Shown here in pieces: positions 24,394 through 33,152 of a stretch of 64,000 nucleotides of DNA. Numbering within the stretch: position 1 is the stretch's first letter; each line of letters opens with the position of its first letter. The DNA is from Fretibacterium sp. OH1220_COT-178 (GTDB lineage: Bacteria > Synergistota > Synergistia > Synergistales > Aminobacteriaceae), in NCBI RefSeq assembly GCF_003860125.1, contig NZ_RQYL01000010.1, positions 1-64,000 of the forward strand. The letters are read 5' to 3'. The notes beneath the pieces are model-generated. The model saw only the letters and a program-made list of their open reading frames with translations. It did no database searches and was not told where the DNA came from. Made by a program: the position numbers and the translations under genes.

Positions 24394-25236
24394 CTAGGAC
24401 GAGGGGGAGGTATCCCCCCACAGAGGGTCGCCCGGCAGCTCGAGGGTGACCGCCCCCAGCTTTCCGGACGAAAAGGCATCCAGGAGTCGGCGTCCGGAAA
24501 GCTCCCGGTCGACCGCTCCTCCCGCGACGAGGCAACCCAGCCGACGTCCCAGGCGCTCCAGGGTCCATTCCTCGGGCTCGTCCCGTTCCTCGATCTCCCA
24601 CTTTTTGAGGAGGGGACCGAAGAGTCCGCGTGCCCTCAGGAAGCGGATGAAGTCCAGAGCCGCGGCCTCAAAGCCGCCCAGCACCTCCGCCTTGGCACAG
24701 CCCAGCCAGGAGAGCATGCGGTGTACACCCGGCTCCGCATGAGGGTCCAATATGCCGGGCGAATCCACGATCAACAGATCGCCGCTGCGGTACCAGCTGA
24801 CCTCCCGCGTCAGGCCGGGAATCCCGCCGACGCGCGCCTGTGCCTTTCCCACCAGAGCGTTCAGGAGCATCGATTTGCCGACGTTGGGTATACCCATAAC
24901 GGCCATCCGCAACTCCCGATGCCCCGGCTTGCGGGCCGAAAGGGCCTTGCGGAGGCCCGTCGGCCTCTCCTTGCGAAGGTCGAGAGCCCAGACCTCCCGC
25001 CCGCGCTCCAGTTCCCGAATCCAGAGCCGGGTCCGCTCGGGGGCCGCCAGATCCTTCTTGGCGAGAACCAGCATCACCGGTTTTGTCCGCGCAAAGGAGG
25101 AGACGAGTGGGGCGGATGTAGAAAAAGGCGCGCGAGCATCGCGCACCTCTACAATCAAATCCAGCTTCTCCAGAAGCTCGGCCAGCTTGCGTCCCCCGCG
25201 GGCCATGTGCCCGGGGTACCAGACGGTCCGTCCCAC
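24394..25236 (-). CDS. rbgA: Ribosome biogenesis GTPase YlqF (RbgA)
   Basis: RbgA assists late assembly of the 50S subunit. The 280-residue protein is a circularly permuted GTPase: G4 (AKKD, residues 59-62) precedes G1 (GIPNVGKS, 115-122), and G3 (DSPG) follows at about 158. The N-terminus TVWYPGHMARGGRKL is typical of the family. The GTG start at 25236 lies one base from the lepB stop. Confidence 0.94.
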   Translation of the reverse strand: MGRTVWYPGHMARGGRKLAELLEKLDLIVEVRDARAPFSTSAPLVSSFARTKPVMLVLAKKDLAAPERTRLWIRELERGREVWALDLRKERPTGLRKALSARKPGHRELRMAVMGIPNVGKSMLLNALVGKAQARVGGIPGLTREVSWYRSGDLLIVDSPGILDPHAEPGVHRMLSWLGCAKAEVLGGFEAAALDFIRFLRARGLFGPLLKKWEIEERDEPEEWTLERLGRRLGCLVAGGAVDRELSGRRLLDAFSSGKLGAVTLELPGDPLWGDTSPSS

Positions 25237-25237
25237 G

Positions 25238-25783
25238 TCAGCGCGGAAACCCGATTCGGGACAGGGGCCAGTAGCGGAAGAAGACCGGACCGTGGATGTC
25301 GGAAGCAGGGACGAAGCCCCAGAAACGACCGTCCTGAGAATTGGGCCGGTTGTCGCCCATGGCGAAATAGCTGTCGGGCGGCACCGTGAAGGGACTCTCG
25401 GGAAATATCCGGCTGGGACGGAGGGTGTAGTGGTCCCGATTCTTGACGTACGGCTCGTCGATGGGAGAACCGTTGACGTAGACGACCCCTTCTTGAATGT
25501 CCACGGTGTCGCCCGGGACGGCGACGATGCGCTTGACGAAATCCCGGCTGCGGTCCTCCGGGTATCGAAAGACGTAGATCGTTCCCCGCGAGGGCTCGAA
25601 GAACCAGTTCCAGAACTTCGCCACCAGAACCCGATCGCCCACCTCCAGTGTGGGAATCATGGAACCGCTGGGGATCCAAAAGGCCTGCACGATGAAAGTA
25701 CGTATGACCATTGCGAGGGCAAACGCCCAGACTATGGTTTCGATAGTCTCTCTCCACCAGGGTTTTACCACTTCAGAAGCCAA
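25238..25783 (-). CDS. lepB: Signal peptidase I
   Basis: LepB cleaves signal peptides at the outer face of the inner membrane. From TTG 25783, with GGGGGA upstream, the protein has 181 residues. One membrane segment spans about 14-35, the catalytic serine is S41 in PSGSMIPTL, the lysine is K84 in FVKRIVAVPGD, and box E is GDNRPNSQDGR. An apparent start at 25927 is ruled out because the promoter (25830-25858) lies inside that extension. It heads the lepB-ylqF-rnhB-ylqG-ylqH-yraN operon. Confidence 0.93.
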   Translation of the reverse strand: MASEVVKPWWRETIETIVWAFALAMVIRTFIVQAFWIPSGSMIPTLEVGDRVLVAKFWNWFFEPSRGTIYVFRYPEDRSRDFVKRIVAVPGDTVDIQEGVVYVNGSPIDEPYVKNRDHYTLRPSRIFPESPFTVPPDSYFAMGDNRPNSQDGRFWGFVPASDIHGPVFFRYWPLSRIGFPR

Positions 25784-25829
25784 CTCTATACGTCCCCCGT
25801 TCCCGACTCTGTCATGCTCAACGTACGTA

Positions 25830-25858
25830 ACTATAACGCGAATGCCTGTTTCAATCAA
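25830..25858 (-). promoter_or_regulatory. Promoter of the lepB operon
   Basis: On the minus strand TTGATT (25858-25853) and TATAGT (25835-25830) have 17-nt spacing, about 47 nt before the TTG start. Confidence 0.7.
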
Positions 25859-26099
25859 GAGAGGAGGCCCCGCCCAATTTTGTGGGACAAAAACGGCGTC
25901 TGACAGGGAGCGGCCGTGGAGCGGCATCCAATTTGAGCGGTCGCCAGCTAAGAAAAACTGCGGATTTTTATCTCGTTCCGCCGGTGCGCTCGTTCGTCCC
26001 GGTCCGTTTTGGCGAGTGGGGACGGGGCCAGGGGAACCCCGCGGCTTGCGCTGCCTGGTCTGCCGTTGTCAAAGGCAGAGGCGGAGGTTCGCATTCGAA

Positions 26100-26128
26100 T
26101 TGACAATTCCTGTTTTTTAACCTATTCT
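26100..26128 (+). promoter_or_regulatory. Promoter of the molybdenum operon
   Basis: Consensus TTGACA (26100-26105) and TATTCT (26123-26128) are 17 nt apart. The predicted start near 26135 leaves a leader of about 68 nt, too short for a Moco riboswitch. The rest of the 25859-26099 gap shows nothing convincing. Confidence 0.75.
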
Positions 26129-26202
26129 TCATGGAGATTTATCGAGTTGTTTTTTAAAGTAAGATGATTGTCTTTGTCATGAATGACGGTCGGAGAATGG
26201 CC

Positions 26203-27144
26203 ATGAAGGATGCCTATGGGCGCAGGATCGATTACCTGCGGCTTTCCGTGACGGATTTGTGCAACTATCGCTGCATCTACTGTATGCCGGATTCGGGTGT
26301 TCCCAAAAGGGATCACTCGGAGATCCTGTCGGTGGAGGAGCTTGTGGATGCGGCCGCCCAGGCGGTCCGGTGCGGGGTTCGGAAGGTGCGTGTCACGGGC
26401 GGCGAGCCGCTGGTCCGGCGCGGCATTCTGGACATTTGCCGGGGCGTTGCCTCGCTTGACGTGGAGGAGCTCTGCCTGACCACGAACGGCTCTCTTCTGA
26501 GCGGATACGCGCAGGCGCTCCGGGATGCCGGGGTCAACCGGCTCAATATCAGCCTCGATACGCTGAGGCCGGAGCGGTTCGTGCGCCTTACCCGGCGCGG
26601 TTCTCTGTCCGATGTGATGGAGGGGGTCGAGGCCGCGTCTCGCGCGGGATTCGATCGCCTCAAGTTCAACGTGGTGCTGATGGGAGGCGTCAACGACGAC
26701 GAGATCGCCGATTTTGTCGCCCTGACCCGGGATCGGCCTGTCGAGGTGCGTTTTATCGAGCTGATGCCGGTGGGGGAGTGCGCCGGGTGGGACCGTTCCC
26801 GGTTCGTCGGGGCGCAGAGGGTCCTCGAGGTCTGTCCGGGGCTGATTCCAATGAGGAGGGATGGTGTGGCGGATCGTTACCGCGTTCCGGGATACGCGGG
26901 AACGGTGGGGCTGATCCGGCCCCTCAGCCACAAGTTCTGTGGGGATTGCAACCGCATCCGGATCACGGCGGACGGCAAGTTGAAGCCATGCCTCCACTCC
27001 GGGACGGAAATCCCGTTGAAGGGGTTGAGGGGCGAGGCTCTGTACCGGGCCATCCGGGAGGGAATCCTGCAGAAGCCCATGCAGCACGAGATGGAGCGCC
27101 TGGGCAGCCGGAGTGCACGCACCATGAACAGGATCGGGGGTTGA
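26203..27144 (+). CDS. moaA: GTP 3',8-cyclase (molybdenum cofactor step 1)
   Basis: MoaA is the radical-SAM enzyme that starts molybdopterin synthesis from GTP. From ATG 26203 (GGAG at 7 nt) it has 313 residues. The N-terminal cluster cysteines are C20, C24 and C27 in CNYRCIYC, a C-terminal cluster lies in CGDCNRIR...LKPCL, and the protein ends in the required Gly-Gly. The family normally starts close to YGRRIDYLRLSVTD, which favours 26203 over the upstream ATG at 26164. It is the first gene of the Mo cluster. Confidence 0.95.
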   Translation: MKDAYGRRIDYLRLSVTDLCNYRCIYCMPDSGVPKRDHSEILSVEELVDAAAQAVRCGVRKVRVTGGEPLVRRGILDICRGVASLDVEELCLTTNGSLLSGYAQALRDAGVNRLNISLDTLRPERFVRLTRRGSLSDVMEGVEAASRAGFDRLKFNVVLMGGVNDDEIADFVALTRDRPVEVRFIELMPVGECAGWDRSRFVGAQRVLEVCPGLIPMRRDGVADRYRVPGYAGTVGLIRPLSHKFCGDCNRIRITADGKLKPCLHSGTEIPLKGLRGEALYRAIREGILQKPMQHEMERLGSRSARTMNRIGG

Positions 27145-27145
27145 C

Positions 27146-27652
27146 ATGAACGCACTGACGCACTTCAACGACGAAGGACGGGCGCGGATGGTGGACGTCT
27201 CGGAGAAGGAGAGGGCCGATCGCGTCGCCTGCGCCGCCGGGGTCGTGCTCATGAACGAGGATACGCTGCGGCGGATCGAGGAGGGACGGATCGGGAAGGG
27301 GGATGTGCTGGCCGTGGCCCAGGTCGCGGGGGTCATGGCCGCCAAGCGGACGTCAGACCTGATCCCGATGTGCCATCCCCTCATGCTGACGGGGGTCGAC
27401 ATCGCGTTCCGCCCCTTCAGGTCCGACGGCCGTTGTGGCGTCGAGATCGCCTGTACGGTGCGCTGCCGGGAGCGGACGGGGGTGGAGATGGAGGCCCTGA
27501 CAGGGGTGTCCGTCGCGGCCCTGACGATCTACGACATGTGCAAGGCTGTGCAGAGGGACATCCGCATTGACGGGATCCGTCTTTTGACGAAGTCCGGGGG
27601 CCGCAGCGGGGACTATCGGGCGGAGGAGGGAGCGGGGCCATGCCTCGTGTGA
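27146..27652 (+). CDS. moaC: Cyclic pyranopterin monophosphate synthase
   Basis: MoaC converts the MoaA product to cyclic pyranopterin monophosphate. The 168-residue protein carries the family segments MVDVSEKE, AAKRTSDLIPMCHPL (active-site Lys and His) and GVEMEALTGVSVAALTIYDM with the catalytic KAVQRD lysine. It starts one base after moaA and overlaps the MOSC gene by 13 nt, so the three are translated together. Confidence 0.95.
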   Translation: MNALTHFNDEGRARMVDVSEKERADRVACAAGVVLMNEDTLRRIEEGRIGKGDVLAVAQVAGVMAAKRTSDLIPMCHPLMLTGVDIAFRPFRSDGRCGVEIACTVRCRERTGVEMEALTGVSVAALTIYDMCKAVQRDIRIDGIRLLTKSGGRSGDYRAEEGAGPCLV

Positions 27653-28107
27653 CGAGCGTCAATATCAGCGTGGCCAAGGGAACCCGCAAGAACGAGGTTC
27701 CGTCTATACGTCTGATTCGGGATCACGGCATAGAGGGCGACGCCCATGCGGGAAACTGGCACCGCCAGATCAGCATGTTGGCGGAGGAGAGCGTCGACAC
27801 CATGCGCGCCGAGTGCGCCTTTCCCTTGACGGCCGGGGCCTTCGCGGAGAACATCAACACCGAGGGGATCGACCTGAAATCGCTTCCCGTCGGCACGCGG
27901 CTTCGGGTGGGAGAGGCCGAGGTGGAGGTCTCCCAGATCGGCAAGCAGTGCCATAACGACGGCTGTGCCATACAGAGGTCGGCGGGCCGTTGCGTCATGC
28001 CCACCGAGGGAATTTTTGTCGTCGTGGTCCGGGGCGGGGTCGTCCGGAAGGGGGACCCGGTCGAAATTCTGAGTGGTGGGGTGGAGGTCGGAGATGGAAC
28101 GGATTGA
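27640..28107 (+). CDS. MOSC-domain protein
   Basis: This 155-residue stand-alone MOSC domain shows the core GIEGDAHAGNWHRQISMLAEES and a conserved cysteine in QIGKQCHNDGCAIQ. MOSC domains bind sulfur or molybdopterin-type groups and occur in Mo-cofactor sulfurases; stand-alone proteins of this type often sit in Mo clusters. It overlaps moaC upstream and the MoeA-like gene downstream by about 14 nt. A role in maturing the cofactor is inferred from context. Confidence 0.88.
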   Translation: MPRVTSVNISVAKGTRKNEVPSIRLIRDHGIEGDAHAGNWHRQISMLAEESVDTMRAECAFPLTAGAFAENINTEGIDLKSLPVGTRLRVGEAEVEVSQIGKQCHNDGCAIQRSAGRCVMPTEGIFVVVVRGGVVRKGDPVEILSGGVEVGDGTD

Positions 28108-29089
28108 GGTTCGTGATGCCGTGGGGCAGGTGCTCTGCCACGACGTCACGAGGATCGTGAAGGGGGACAACGCCACCAAGACCGCCGGATTCAAGGGCGC
28201 TCGGTTTCGAAAGGGGCACGTGATTCGGGAGGAGGATATCCCCGTGCTGCTCTCGATGGGCAAGGAGCACGTCTACGTCTGGGAGCTGGGCGAGGGGATG
28301 ATGCACGAGGACGACGCGGCGCAGCGCCTGTGCGCCCTCTGTCGGAACGCGCACATGCGTCCCACGGAGGTTCGCGAGGGGAAGATCGAGCTGGTGGCGG
28401 AGATCGACGGGCTGTTCCGGGTGGACGCGGAGCGTCTTCGTGCGGTCAACGGGGTGGGCGAGATGATGATCGCGACCCGGCGCGGCAACGCCCACGTCTC
28501 GGCGGGCGACCGACTGGCCGGGATGCGCGCGATCCCCCTGGTGATCGAGGAGCGCAAGCTGGAGGAGGCCCGCCGTGCTGCGGGGCCCGAGCCGCTGTTG
28601 GAGCTTCTGCCCTACCGGCTGAGGCGTGTGGGTATCGTCACCACGGGGAGCGAGGTCTACCACGGAAGAATCGTGGACACCTTCACGCCCGTGATCGAGG
28701 AAAAACTGGAGCGTTACGGGATGGGGAAGGTGTTCCATCGCGTGGTGGACGACGGCCTGGAGAACATCGCCGCGGCGGTCCGTGCGGCGCGGGACGAGGG
28801 CGTCGACCTCGTCCTCTGCACGGGGGGGATGAGCGTGGATCCGGACGACAACACCCCCGGAGCCATCAAGGCCTCGGGGGCCGAGATCGTCAGCTACGGT
28901 GCGCCGGTGCTTCCGGGTGCGATGCTGCTGATGGGATACTTCACAGACGGCGTCCCCGTCATGGGCCTGCCGGGCTGCGTGATGTACGCCAGGACAACGG
29001 CCTTCGACCTCGTACTGCCTCTGGTGGCGGCAGGGGTGCGGGTGACGCGCGAACATATCGCCTCCTTGGGCGAGGGCGGCTTGATGTAG
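28094..29089 (+). CDS. Short MoeA-like molybdopterin-binding protein
   Basis: This 331-residue protein has a C-terminal MoCF_biosynth domain: RVGIVTTGSEVYHGRIVDTF near residues 177-196, LVLCTGGMSVDPDD near 236, and GLPGCVMYARTTAFD. The N-terminal half (AVGQVLCHDVTRIVKG, KGHVIREEDIPVLLSMGKEH) follows the outer part of MoeA but lacks the inner RAMDGYA-type domain of the 400-residue enzyme. It may insert molybdate or only bind molybdopterin. ATG 28094 has GGAGGTCGGAG upstream and overlaps the MOSC gene. Confidence 0.82.
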   Translation: MERIEVRDAVGQVLCHDVTRIVKGDNATKTAGFKGARFRKGHVIREEDIPVLLSMGKEHVYVWELGEGMMHEDDAAQRLCALCRNAHMRPTEVREGKIELVAEIDGLFRVDAERLRAVNGVGEMMIATRRGNAHVSAGDRLAGMRAIPLVIEERKLEEARRAAGPEPLLELLPYRLRRVGIVTTGSEVYHGRIVDTFTPVIEEKLERYGMGKVFHRVVDDGLENIAAAVRAARDEGVDLVLCTGGMSVDPDDNTPGAIKASGAEIVSYGAPVLPGAMLLMGYFTDGVPVMGLPGCVMYARTTAFDLVLPLVAAGVRVTREHIASLGEGGLM

Positions 29090-29168
29090 CCCTCGAGTCG
29101 TGCTGAGCGAGGCTTGACCCTCGATGTGTGGAATGTTGTCGATGTCGATCTTTGAGGAGGTCTTGGAG

Positions 29169-29960
29169 ATGAAGGAATTTGCCGTTTTCGCTGCGTTGGT
29201 GTTGTCCGCGTTTTGCGTCGCCGGCCGGGCCACGGCTGCGGAGCCTAAGGAGTTGGTGGTGTTCGGAGCGGCCTCCATGACGGAGACCCTCACCAGGATC
29301 ACCGACCTCTATAAGAAGGCGGAACCCGATGTGAAGCTGACGTTCAACTTCGATTCGTCCGGCACCCTCAAGAGCCAGATCGAGGAGGGGGCCGTCTGCG
29401 ACGTCTTCGTCTCCGCGTCCCAGAAGCAGATGAACCAGCTGGATATCGCGTCCGAAAAAAACGAGAAGAAGCTGGACTTCGTCCTCGAGGGGACGCGTGT
29501 CAACCTGCTGGAGAACCGGGTGGTGCTGGTCGTCCCCGAGGGAAATCCCGCCAAGGTGACGCAGTTCAAGGATGTCGGGACGGACGCGGTGCGTCTGGTC
29601 GCCCTGGGGAACGACGACGTGCCCGTGGGGCAGTACTCGCGCGAGATCTTCACCAACATGGGCCTTTGGGACGGGATGCAGAAGAAGGTCACCTTCGGAA
29701 GCAACGTCAAGGAGGTTGCCGTTCAGGTCCAGGAGGGGGCGGTGGACTGCGGCGTCGTCTATGCGACGGATGCGGCTTCTGCGGGGCTGACCGTGGTCGC
29801 CTTGGCCCCCGAGGGGACGCTCAAGACGCCGGTCGTCTACCCGGCGGCGGTCGTTAAGGCCGGAAAACACCCGGAGGATGCGAAGAAATTCTTGGCGTTC
29901 CTGCGGACGCCGGAGTGTGCCGAGGTCTTCGAGGCCGTGGGCTTCACTGTAGTCCGCTGA
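29169..29960 (+). CDS. modA: Molybdate ABC transporter, substrate-binding protein
   Basis: ModA captures molybdate (or tungstate) outside the membrane. The 263-residue precursor has a signal peptide (residues 1-24, FAVFAALVLSAFCVAGRATA) and the mature motifs LVVFGAASMTETL, NFDSSGTLKSQIEEGA and DVFVSASQKQM. These are the oxyanion-binding loops. The start is ATG 29169 after GAGGAGG; upstream codons are unlikely. It is the first of modA-modB-modC. Mo and W cannot be told apart here. Confidence 0.93.
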   Translation: MKEFAVFAALVLSAFCVAGRATAAEPKELVVFGAASMTETLTRITDLYKKAEPDVKLTFNFDSSGTLKSQIEEGAVCDVFVSASQKQMNQLDIASEKNEKKLDFVLEGTRVNLLENRVVLVVPEGNPAKVTQFKDVGTDAVRLVALGNDDVPVGQYSREIFTNMGLWDGMQKKVTFGSNVKEVAVQVQEGAVDCGVVYATDAASAGLTVVALAPEGTLKTPVVYPAAVVKAGKHPEDAKKFLAFLRTPECAEVFEAVGFTVVR

Positions 29961-30045
29961 GGCGGACAGGCGTAGCGACGGAATTCGGCTGCGGGCGGAC
30001 TGCGCGTTCGCCCGCTCTTCGCGGTCGGGCTTCGGGAGGATCGCC

Positions 30046-30714
30046 TTGGACTGGTTCCCGCTCTACAACTCGCTTCGCATCGCCGCGATATCGACGGTGC
30101 TCTCGTTCTTTCTGGGCATTGCCGCGGCGTATCACATCGCCCGCCTGCCCCGGTCCCTGAAAGGGGTTCTGGACGTCGTCCTGACCCTTCCTCTGGTGTT
30201 GCCGCCCACGGTTGTCGGGTATCTGCTGCTGTGCCTCCTGGGGCCGCGCCGTCCCCTCGGTTCGTGGATGCTGGAGCACTTCGCGCTCCGCCTGGTGATG
30301 AACTGGTGGTCGGCCGTTTTCGCCACGACGGTCGTGGCCTTTCCCCTGATGTACCGCACCGCGCGGGGCGCCTTCGAGTCCTTCGATGCCTCCCTGGCCC
30401 AGGCGGGACGTACCCTCGGCCTTTCCGACACCGTCATCTTCTGGCGCATCCGCATGCCCTGCTGCAGGCAGGGGCTTCTGGCCGGGATGGTGCTTTCCTT
30501 CGCCCGTGCACTCGGCGAGTACGGGGCCACCAGCATGATCGCCGGCTACACCCCGGGGCGGACCGCCACGATCTCCACGACCGTCTATCAGCTCTGGCGG
30601 ACGAACAACGATGCCCTGGCTCTCCGGTGGGTCTGGGTCAACATCGGCATCTCCTTCGCGGTGCTCATGGCGGTGAACCTCCTGGAACGGCGGCGGGAGA
30701 GGGGCGCTTGGTAG
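30046..30714 (+). CDS. modB: Molybdate ABC transporter, permease
   Basis: ModB is the membrane channel of the importer. The 222-residue protein has about five membrane segments, beginning at 9-30, and the EAA coupling loop RTLGLSDTVIFWRIRMPCC at about 124-142, followed by GEYGATSMIAG. LPLVLPPTVVGYLLL is typical of ModB. The start is TTG 30046 with GGGAGGA 5 nt upstream. It lies 85 nt after modA. Confidence 0.93.
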   Translation: MDWFPLYNSLRIAAISTVLSFFLGIAAAYHIARLPRSLKGVLDVVLTLPLVLPPTVVGYLLLCLLGPRRPLGSWMLEHFALRLVMNWWSAVFATTVVAFPLMYRTARGAFESFDASLAQAGRTLGLSDTVIFWRIRMPCCRQGLLAGMVLSFARALGEYGATSMIAGYTPGRTATISTTVYQLWRTNNDALALRWVWVNIGISFAVLMAVNLLERRRERGAW

Positions 30715-30818
30715 ACGTGCTCCACCCTCGTCTCGTTTTTTTGCCGCGCGTCCGAAGGTTTAGCTGCGAAGGCCGGCAGAAATCCGACGGCGTTGCCTTA
30801 CGGGAGGATCCTTAGAGA

Positions 30819-31874
30819 ATGACCCTGTCCGTGTCCATAAAGAAGCATTACGGGAAATTTCGTCTGAACGCCTGCTTCGAGGCGGATAGCGAGGCGCTGG
30901 CGCTGCTCGGCGCGTCGGGGTGCGGCAAGAGCCTGACGCTGCGGTGTATTGCGGGCATTGAACGTCCGGACGAGGGCCGCATCGTCCTGGACGGCCGGGT
31001 GCTGTTCGACAGCCGGGCGCGGATCGACCTGCCCCCGCAGAAACGCAGGGTGGGCTATCTGTTCCAGCAGTATGCCCTCTTTCCCAACATGACCGCATTG
31101 CAGAACATCGCCATCGGTGCCCGCGTTCCCGAGGGGAGAAAACGCCGGGATATCGCGATGGAATTCGTCGAGAGGCTCCGGCTCAAGGGGCTGGAGCACA
31201 AACGCCCCTCCCAGCTCTCGGGAGGACAGCAGCAGCGCGTGGCCCTGGCGCGCATCCTGGCCTCGGAACCCCAGGCGATCCTTTTGGACGAGCCCTTTTC
31301 GGCGCTCGACAGCTACCTGAAATGGCAGCTGGAGCTGGAGCTCGCCGACACGCTCTCGGGCTTTTCCGGGACACTGCTGTGGGTCTCGCACGACCGTGCG
31401 GAGGTACTCCGCAACTGCGACAGGGTCTGCGTGATGGAGAACGGGGAGATCGATCCCCCCGTCTCCGTGGCGGAGTTCCTGGACGGGCCCCGGACGCTGC
31501 GGGCGGCGCAGTTGTCCGGCTGCAAGAACTTCGCCCCTGCGGAGATGACGGGCGATCCCTCGGTGCTCCGCGTTCCCGACTGGGGAGCCACCCTGCGGTG
31601 TGCCGGTCCCGTCGGGGAGGAAACGCGGTTTATCGGCGTTCACGCGCACCGGCTGCGGCCGGCGGAGGCGGAGGACCGCAACCGCGTGGTCTGCCGCGTG
31701 GTGCGGACATCCGCGGATCTGAACCGCACGACGCTGGTCCTCCTGCCCGAGGAGGGGAGGGAGGATGCCCCACCACTGCGGATGGAGACGCCCGGGAGAG
31801 GACACCCCCTGCCGAAGGTCGGCGAGAGGCTTGTGGTGTCGGTTCGCCCGGAGGACGTGTTGCCGCTCCGTTAG
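30819..31874 (+). CDS. modC: Molybdate ABC transporter, ATP-binding protein
   Basis: ModC powers the importer. The 351-residue protein has Walker A GASGCGKS (31-38), the Q-loop YLFQQYALFP, the signature LSGGQQQRVALARIL, Walker B AILLDEPFSALD and the switch SHDRAE. The C-terminal 120 residues form a Mop/TOBE-like regulatory region (VHAHRLRPAE...VSVRPEDVLPLR). The ATG is 105 nt after modB. Confidence 0.93.
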   Translation: MTLSVSIKKHYGKFRLNACFEADSEALALLGASGCGKSLTLRCIAGIERPDEGRIVLDGRVLFDSRARIDLPPQKRRVGYLFQQYALFPNMTALQNIAIGARVPEGRKRRDIAMEFVERLRLKGLEHKRPSQLSGGQQQRVALARILASEPQAILLDEPFSALDSYLKWQLELELADTLSGFSGTLLWVSHDRAEVLRNCDRVCVMENGEIDPPVSVAEFLDGPRTLRAAQLSGCKNFAPAEMTGDPSVLRVPDWGATLRCAGPVGEETRFIGVHAHRLRPAEAEDRNRVVCRVVRTSADLNRTTLVLLPEEGREDAPPLRMETPGRGHPLPKVGERLVVSVRPEDVLPLR

Positions 31875-31904
31875 CGGGAGCGGAGAGAAGGGAGTCGATC
31901 GGGT

Positions 31905-32423
31905 GTGTTTACGGCTGCGGTGCTTACGGTGAGCGACCGCGGGGCGCGCGGTGAACGGCAGGACGCGAGCGGCCCGCGGATCGAGGCGATTCTGAAGGGG
32001 TGCGGTTACGAGGTCGTCCACAGGGAGGTCGTCCCCGACGAGACGGAGATGGTTGAAGAAGCGCTCGTCCGTCTCTGTGACGAACGGGATGTCGCCCTGC
32101 TTGTCACGACCGGCGGGACGGGATTCTCCCCGCGCGACGTGACGCCCGAGGCCACGGAACGGGTCTGTGAGCGGATGGCGCCGGGGATTCCTGAGGCCAT
32201 GCGTGCGGCCAGCATGAAAATAACGCCGAGGGGCATGCTCTCGCGCGGTGTGGCGGGGATCCGGGGCCGGACCCTGATCGTGAATCTCCCCGGCAGCCCC
32301 AAGGCTGCCGCGGAGAACCTGGAGGCCGTCGCTCAAACCCTCGGGCACGGGCTGGAGATGCTTCGGGGCGGTCCCGCCGACTGCGGTGCGCATTCAGGGG
32401 AAGGCTGCACACGCCAACCTTGA
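31905..32423 (+). CDS. Molybdopterin adenylyltransferase (MogA/MoaB family)
   Basis: This enzyme adenylates molybdopterin before metal insertion. The 172-residue protein is a single MoCF_biosynth domain with LTVSDRGARGERQDASGP at the start, LVTTGGTGFSPRDVTPEAT (molybdopterin-binding), and NLPGSPKAA. The start is a GTG with a GGGAG site. It closes the Mo cluster. MoaD, MoaE, MoeB and MobA are not in the window and must be elsewhere if the pathway is complete. Confidence 0.92.
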   Translation: MFTAAVLTVSDRGARGERQDASGPRIEAILKGCGYEVVHREVVPDETEMVEEALVRLCDERDVALLVTTGGTGFSPRDVTPEATERVCERMAPGIPEAMRAASMKITPRGMLSRGVAGIRGRTLIVNLPGSPKAAAENLEAVAQTLGHGLEMLRGGPADCGAHSGEGCTRQP

Positions 32424-32532
32424 TCGTATTTTATTTCATCGGCATTTCAGGTCACCAGTCTTTTGTTTAGCTGCTTATTTAAAATTAGCATATTAGGTAA
32501 ATATATCTAGGGATGATTAGGCATATCCTCCC

Positions 32533-32562
32533 ATACAGAATCCTCTGTATAGACGGTACAAT
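32533..32562 (+). promoter_or_regulatory. Promoter with an 18-bp dyad before the YtxH-like gene
   Basis: TACAAT (32557-32562) is a good -10. Just upstream, ATACAGA (32533-32539) and TCTGTAT (32544-32550) form a perfect dyad with an ATCC centre, covering the -35/spacer area. This is where a repressor or activator would bind. The surrounding 32424-32570 is strikingly AT-rich for this genome and otherwise empty. Confidence 0.5.
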
Positions 32563-32702
32563 ATTTAACCGAAGAAGGGGAAAGGTGGAGCTGGTTCGTT
32601 GGGGGATGATAAGGTGTGTATCGTCCAGGGTGTTTTTGCTTTGCCGGCTCCGATCTGTTGTGCCCGTTCCGTACCACCACTCTAAAGAGGGAGGACTACA
32701 CA

Positions 32703-32942
32703 ATGAAGTTGACCAGCTTTTTGTTCTTTGGCGCGGGGGTCGCCTTTGGCATCGGTGTCATGTATGCGGTCAAGAGCGACACCGGTAAGAGGATAGCCTT
32801 GGCCCTTGCGAGTAAGGGGTACGAGCTTAAGGGACGCCTCGCTTCCATGGCGGACGAGGTGAAGGATACTGTGGGCGACGTCGTTTCCGAAGCCCGTAAT
32901 GCTGTCAAGAAGCAGGATGCCCAGGCCTTCGGCGCTCAGTAA
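32703..32942 (+). CDS. YtxH-like small membrane protein
   Basis: This 79-residue protein has one N-terminal membrane segment (residues 3-21, LTSFLFFGAGVAFGIGVMY), a short KSDTGKRIA linker, then an amphipathic helix (ELKGRLASMADEVKDTVGDV...EARNAVKKQ). That is the layout of YtxH/gas-vesicle-like proteins, often induced by general stress. The ATG follows GAGGGAGGAC. It is monocistronic, with its own promoter and a strong hairpin behind it. Function unknown. Confidence 0.8.
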   Translation: MKLTSFLFFGAGVAFGIGVMYAVKSDTGKRIALALASKGYELKGRLASMADEVKDTVGDVVSEARNAVKKQDAQAFGAQ

Positions 32943-32965
32943 ATCAAGGACTTTTTAAACCGGAC

Positions 32966-33009
32966 CCAAACGAGAGGGCCTTTGCTCGAGCAAGGGCCCT
33001 CTCGTTTGG
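32966..33009. terminator. Long hairpin after the YtxH-like gene
   Basis: CCAAACGAGAGGGCC at 32966-32980 pairs with the complementary end at 32995-33009, and the centre TTGCTCGAGCAA is itself palindromic. The near-perfect 44-nt structure probably ends the small-gene transcript, though the T tail is poor. Confidence 0.7.
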
Positions 33010-33152
33010 TGTTACCGGGAAGATGAACGGTGCGGGCTCTGTGCGTTGCTTCATTTTTTTCTTCTTCCTGGGAATCTGCTGTTTGGATCTGAAATCTTTA
33101 TGGGCACAATCTCGTTTTACCGGCCGAGAACAGGAAGATGGAAAGTCTGTTT

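Noticed and set aside
25859-26202. Molybdenum-cofactor riboswitch before moaA
   Set aside because: The consensus promoter at 26100-26128 leaves a leader of only about 68 nt, too short for the motif.
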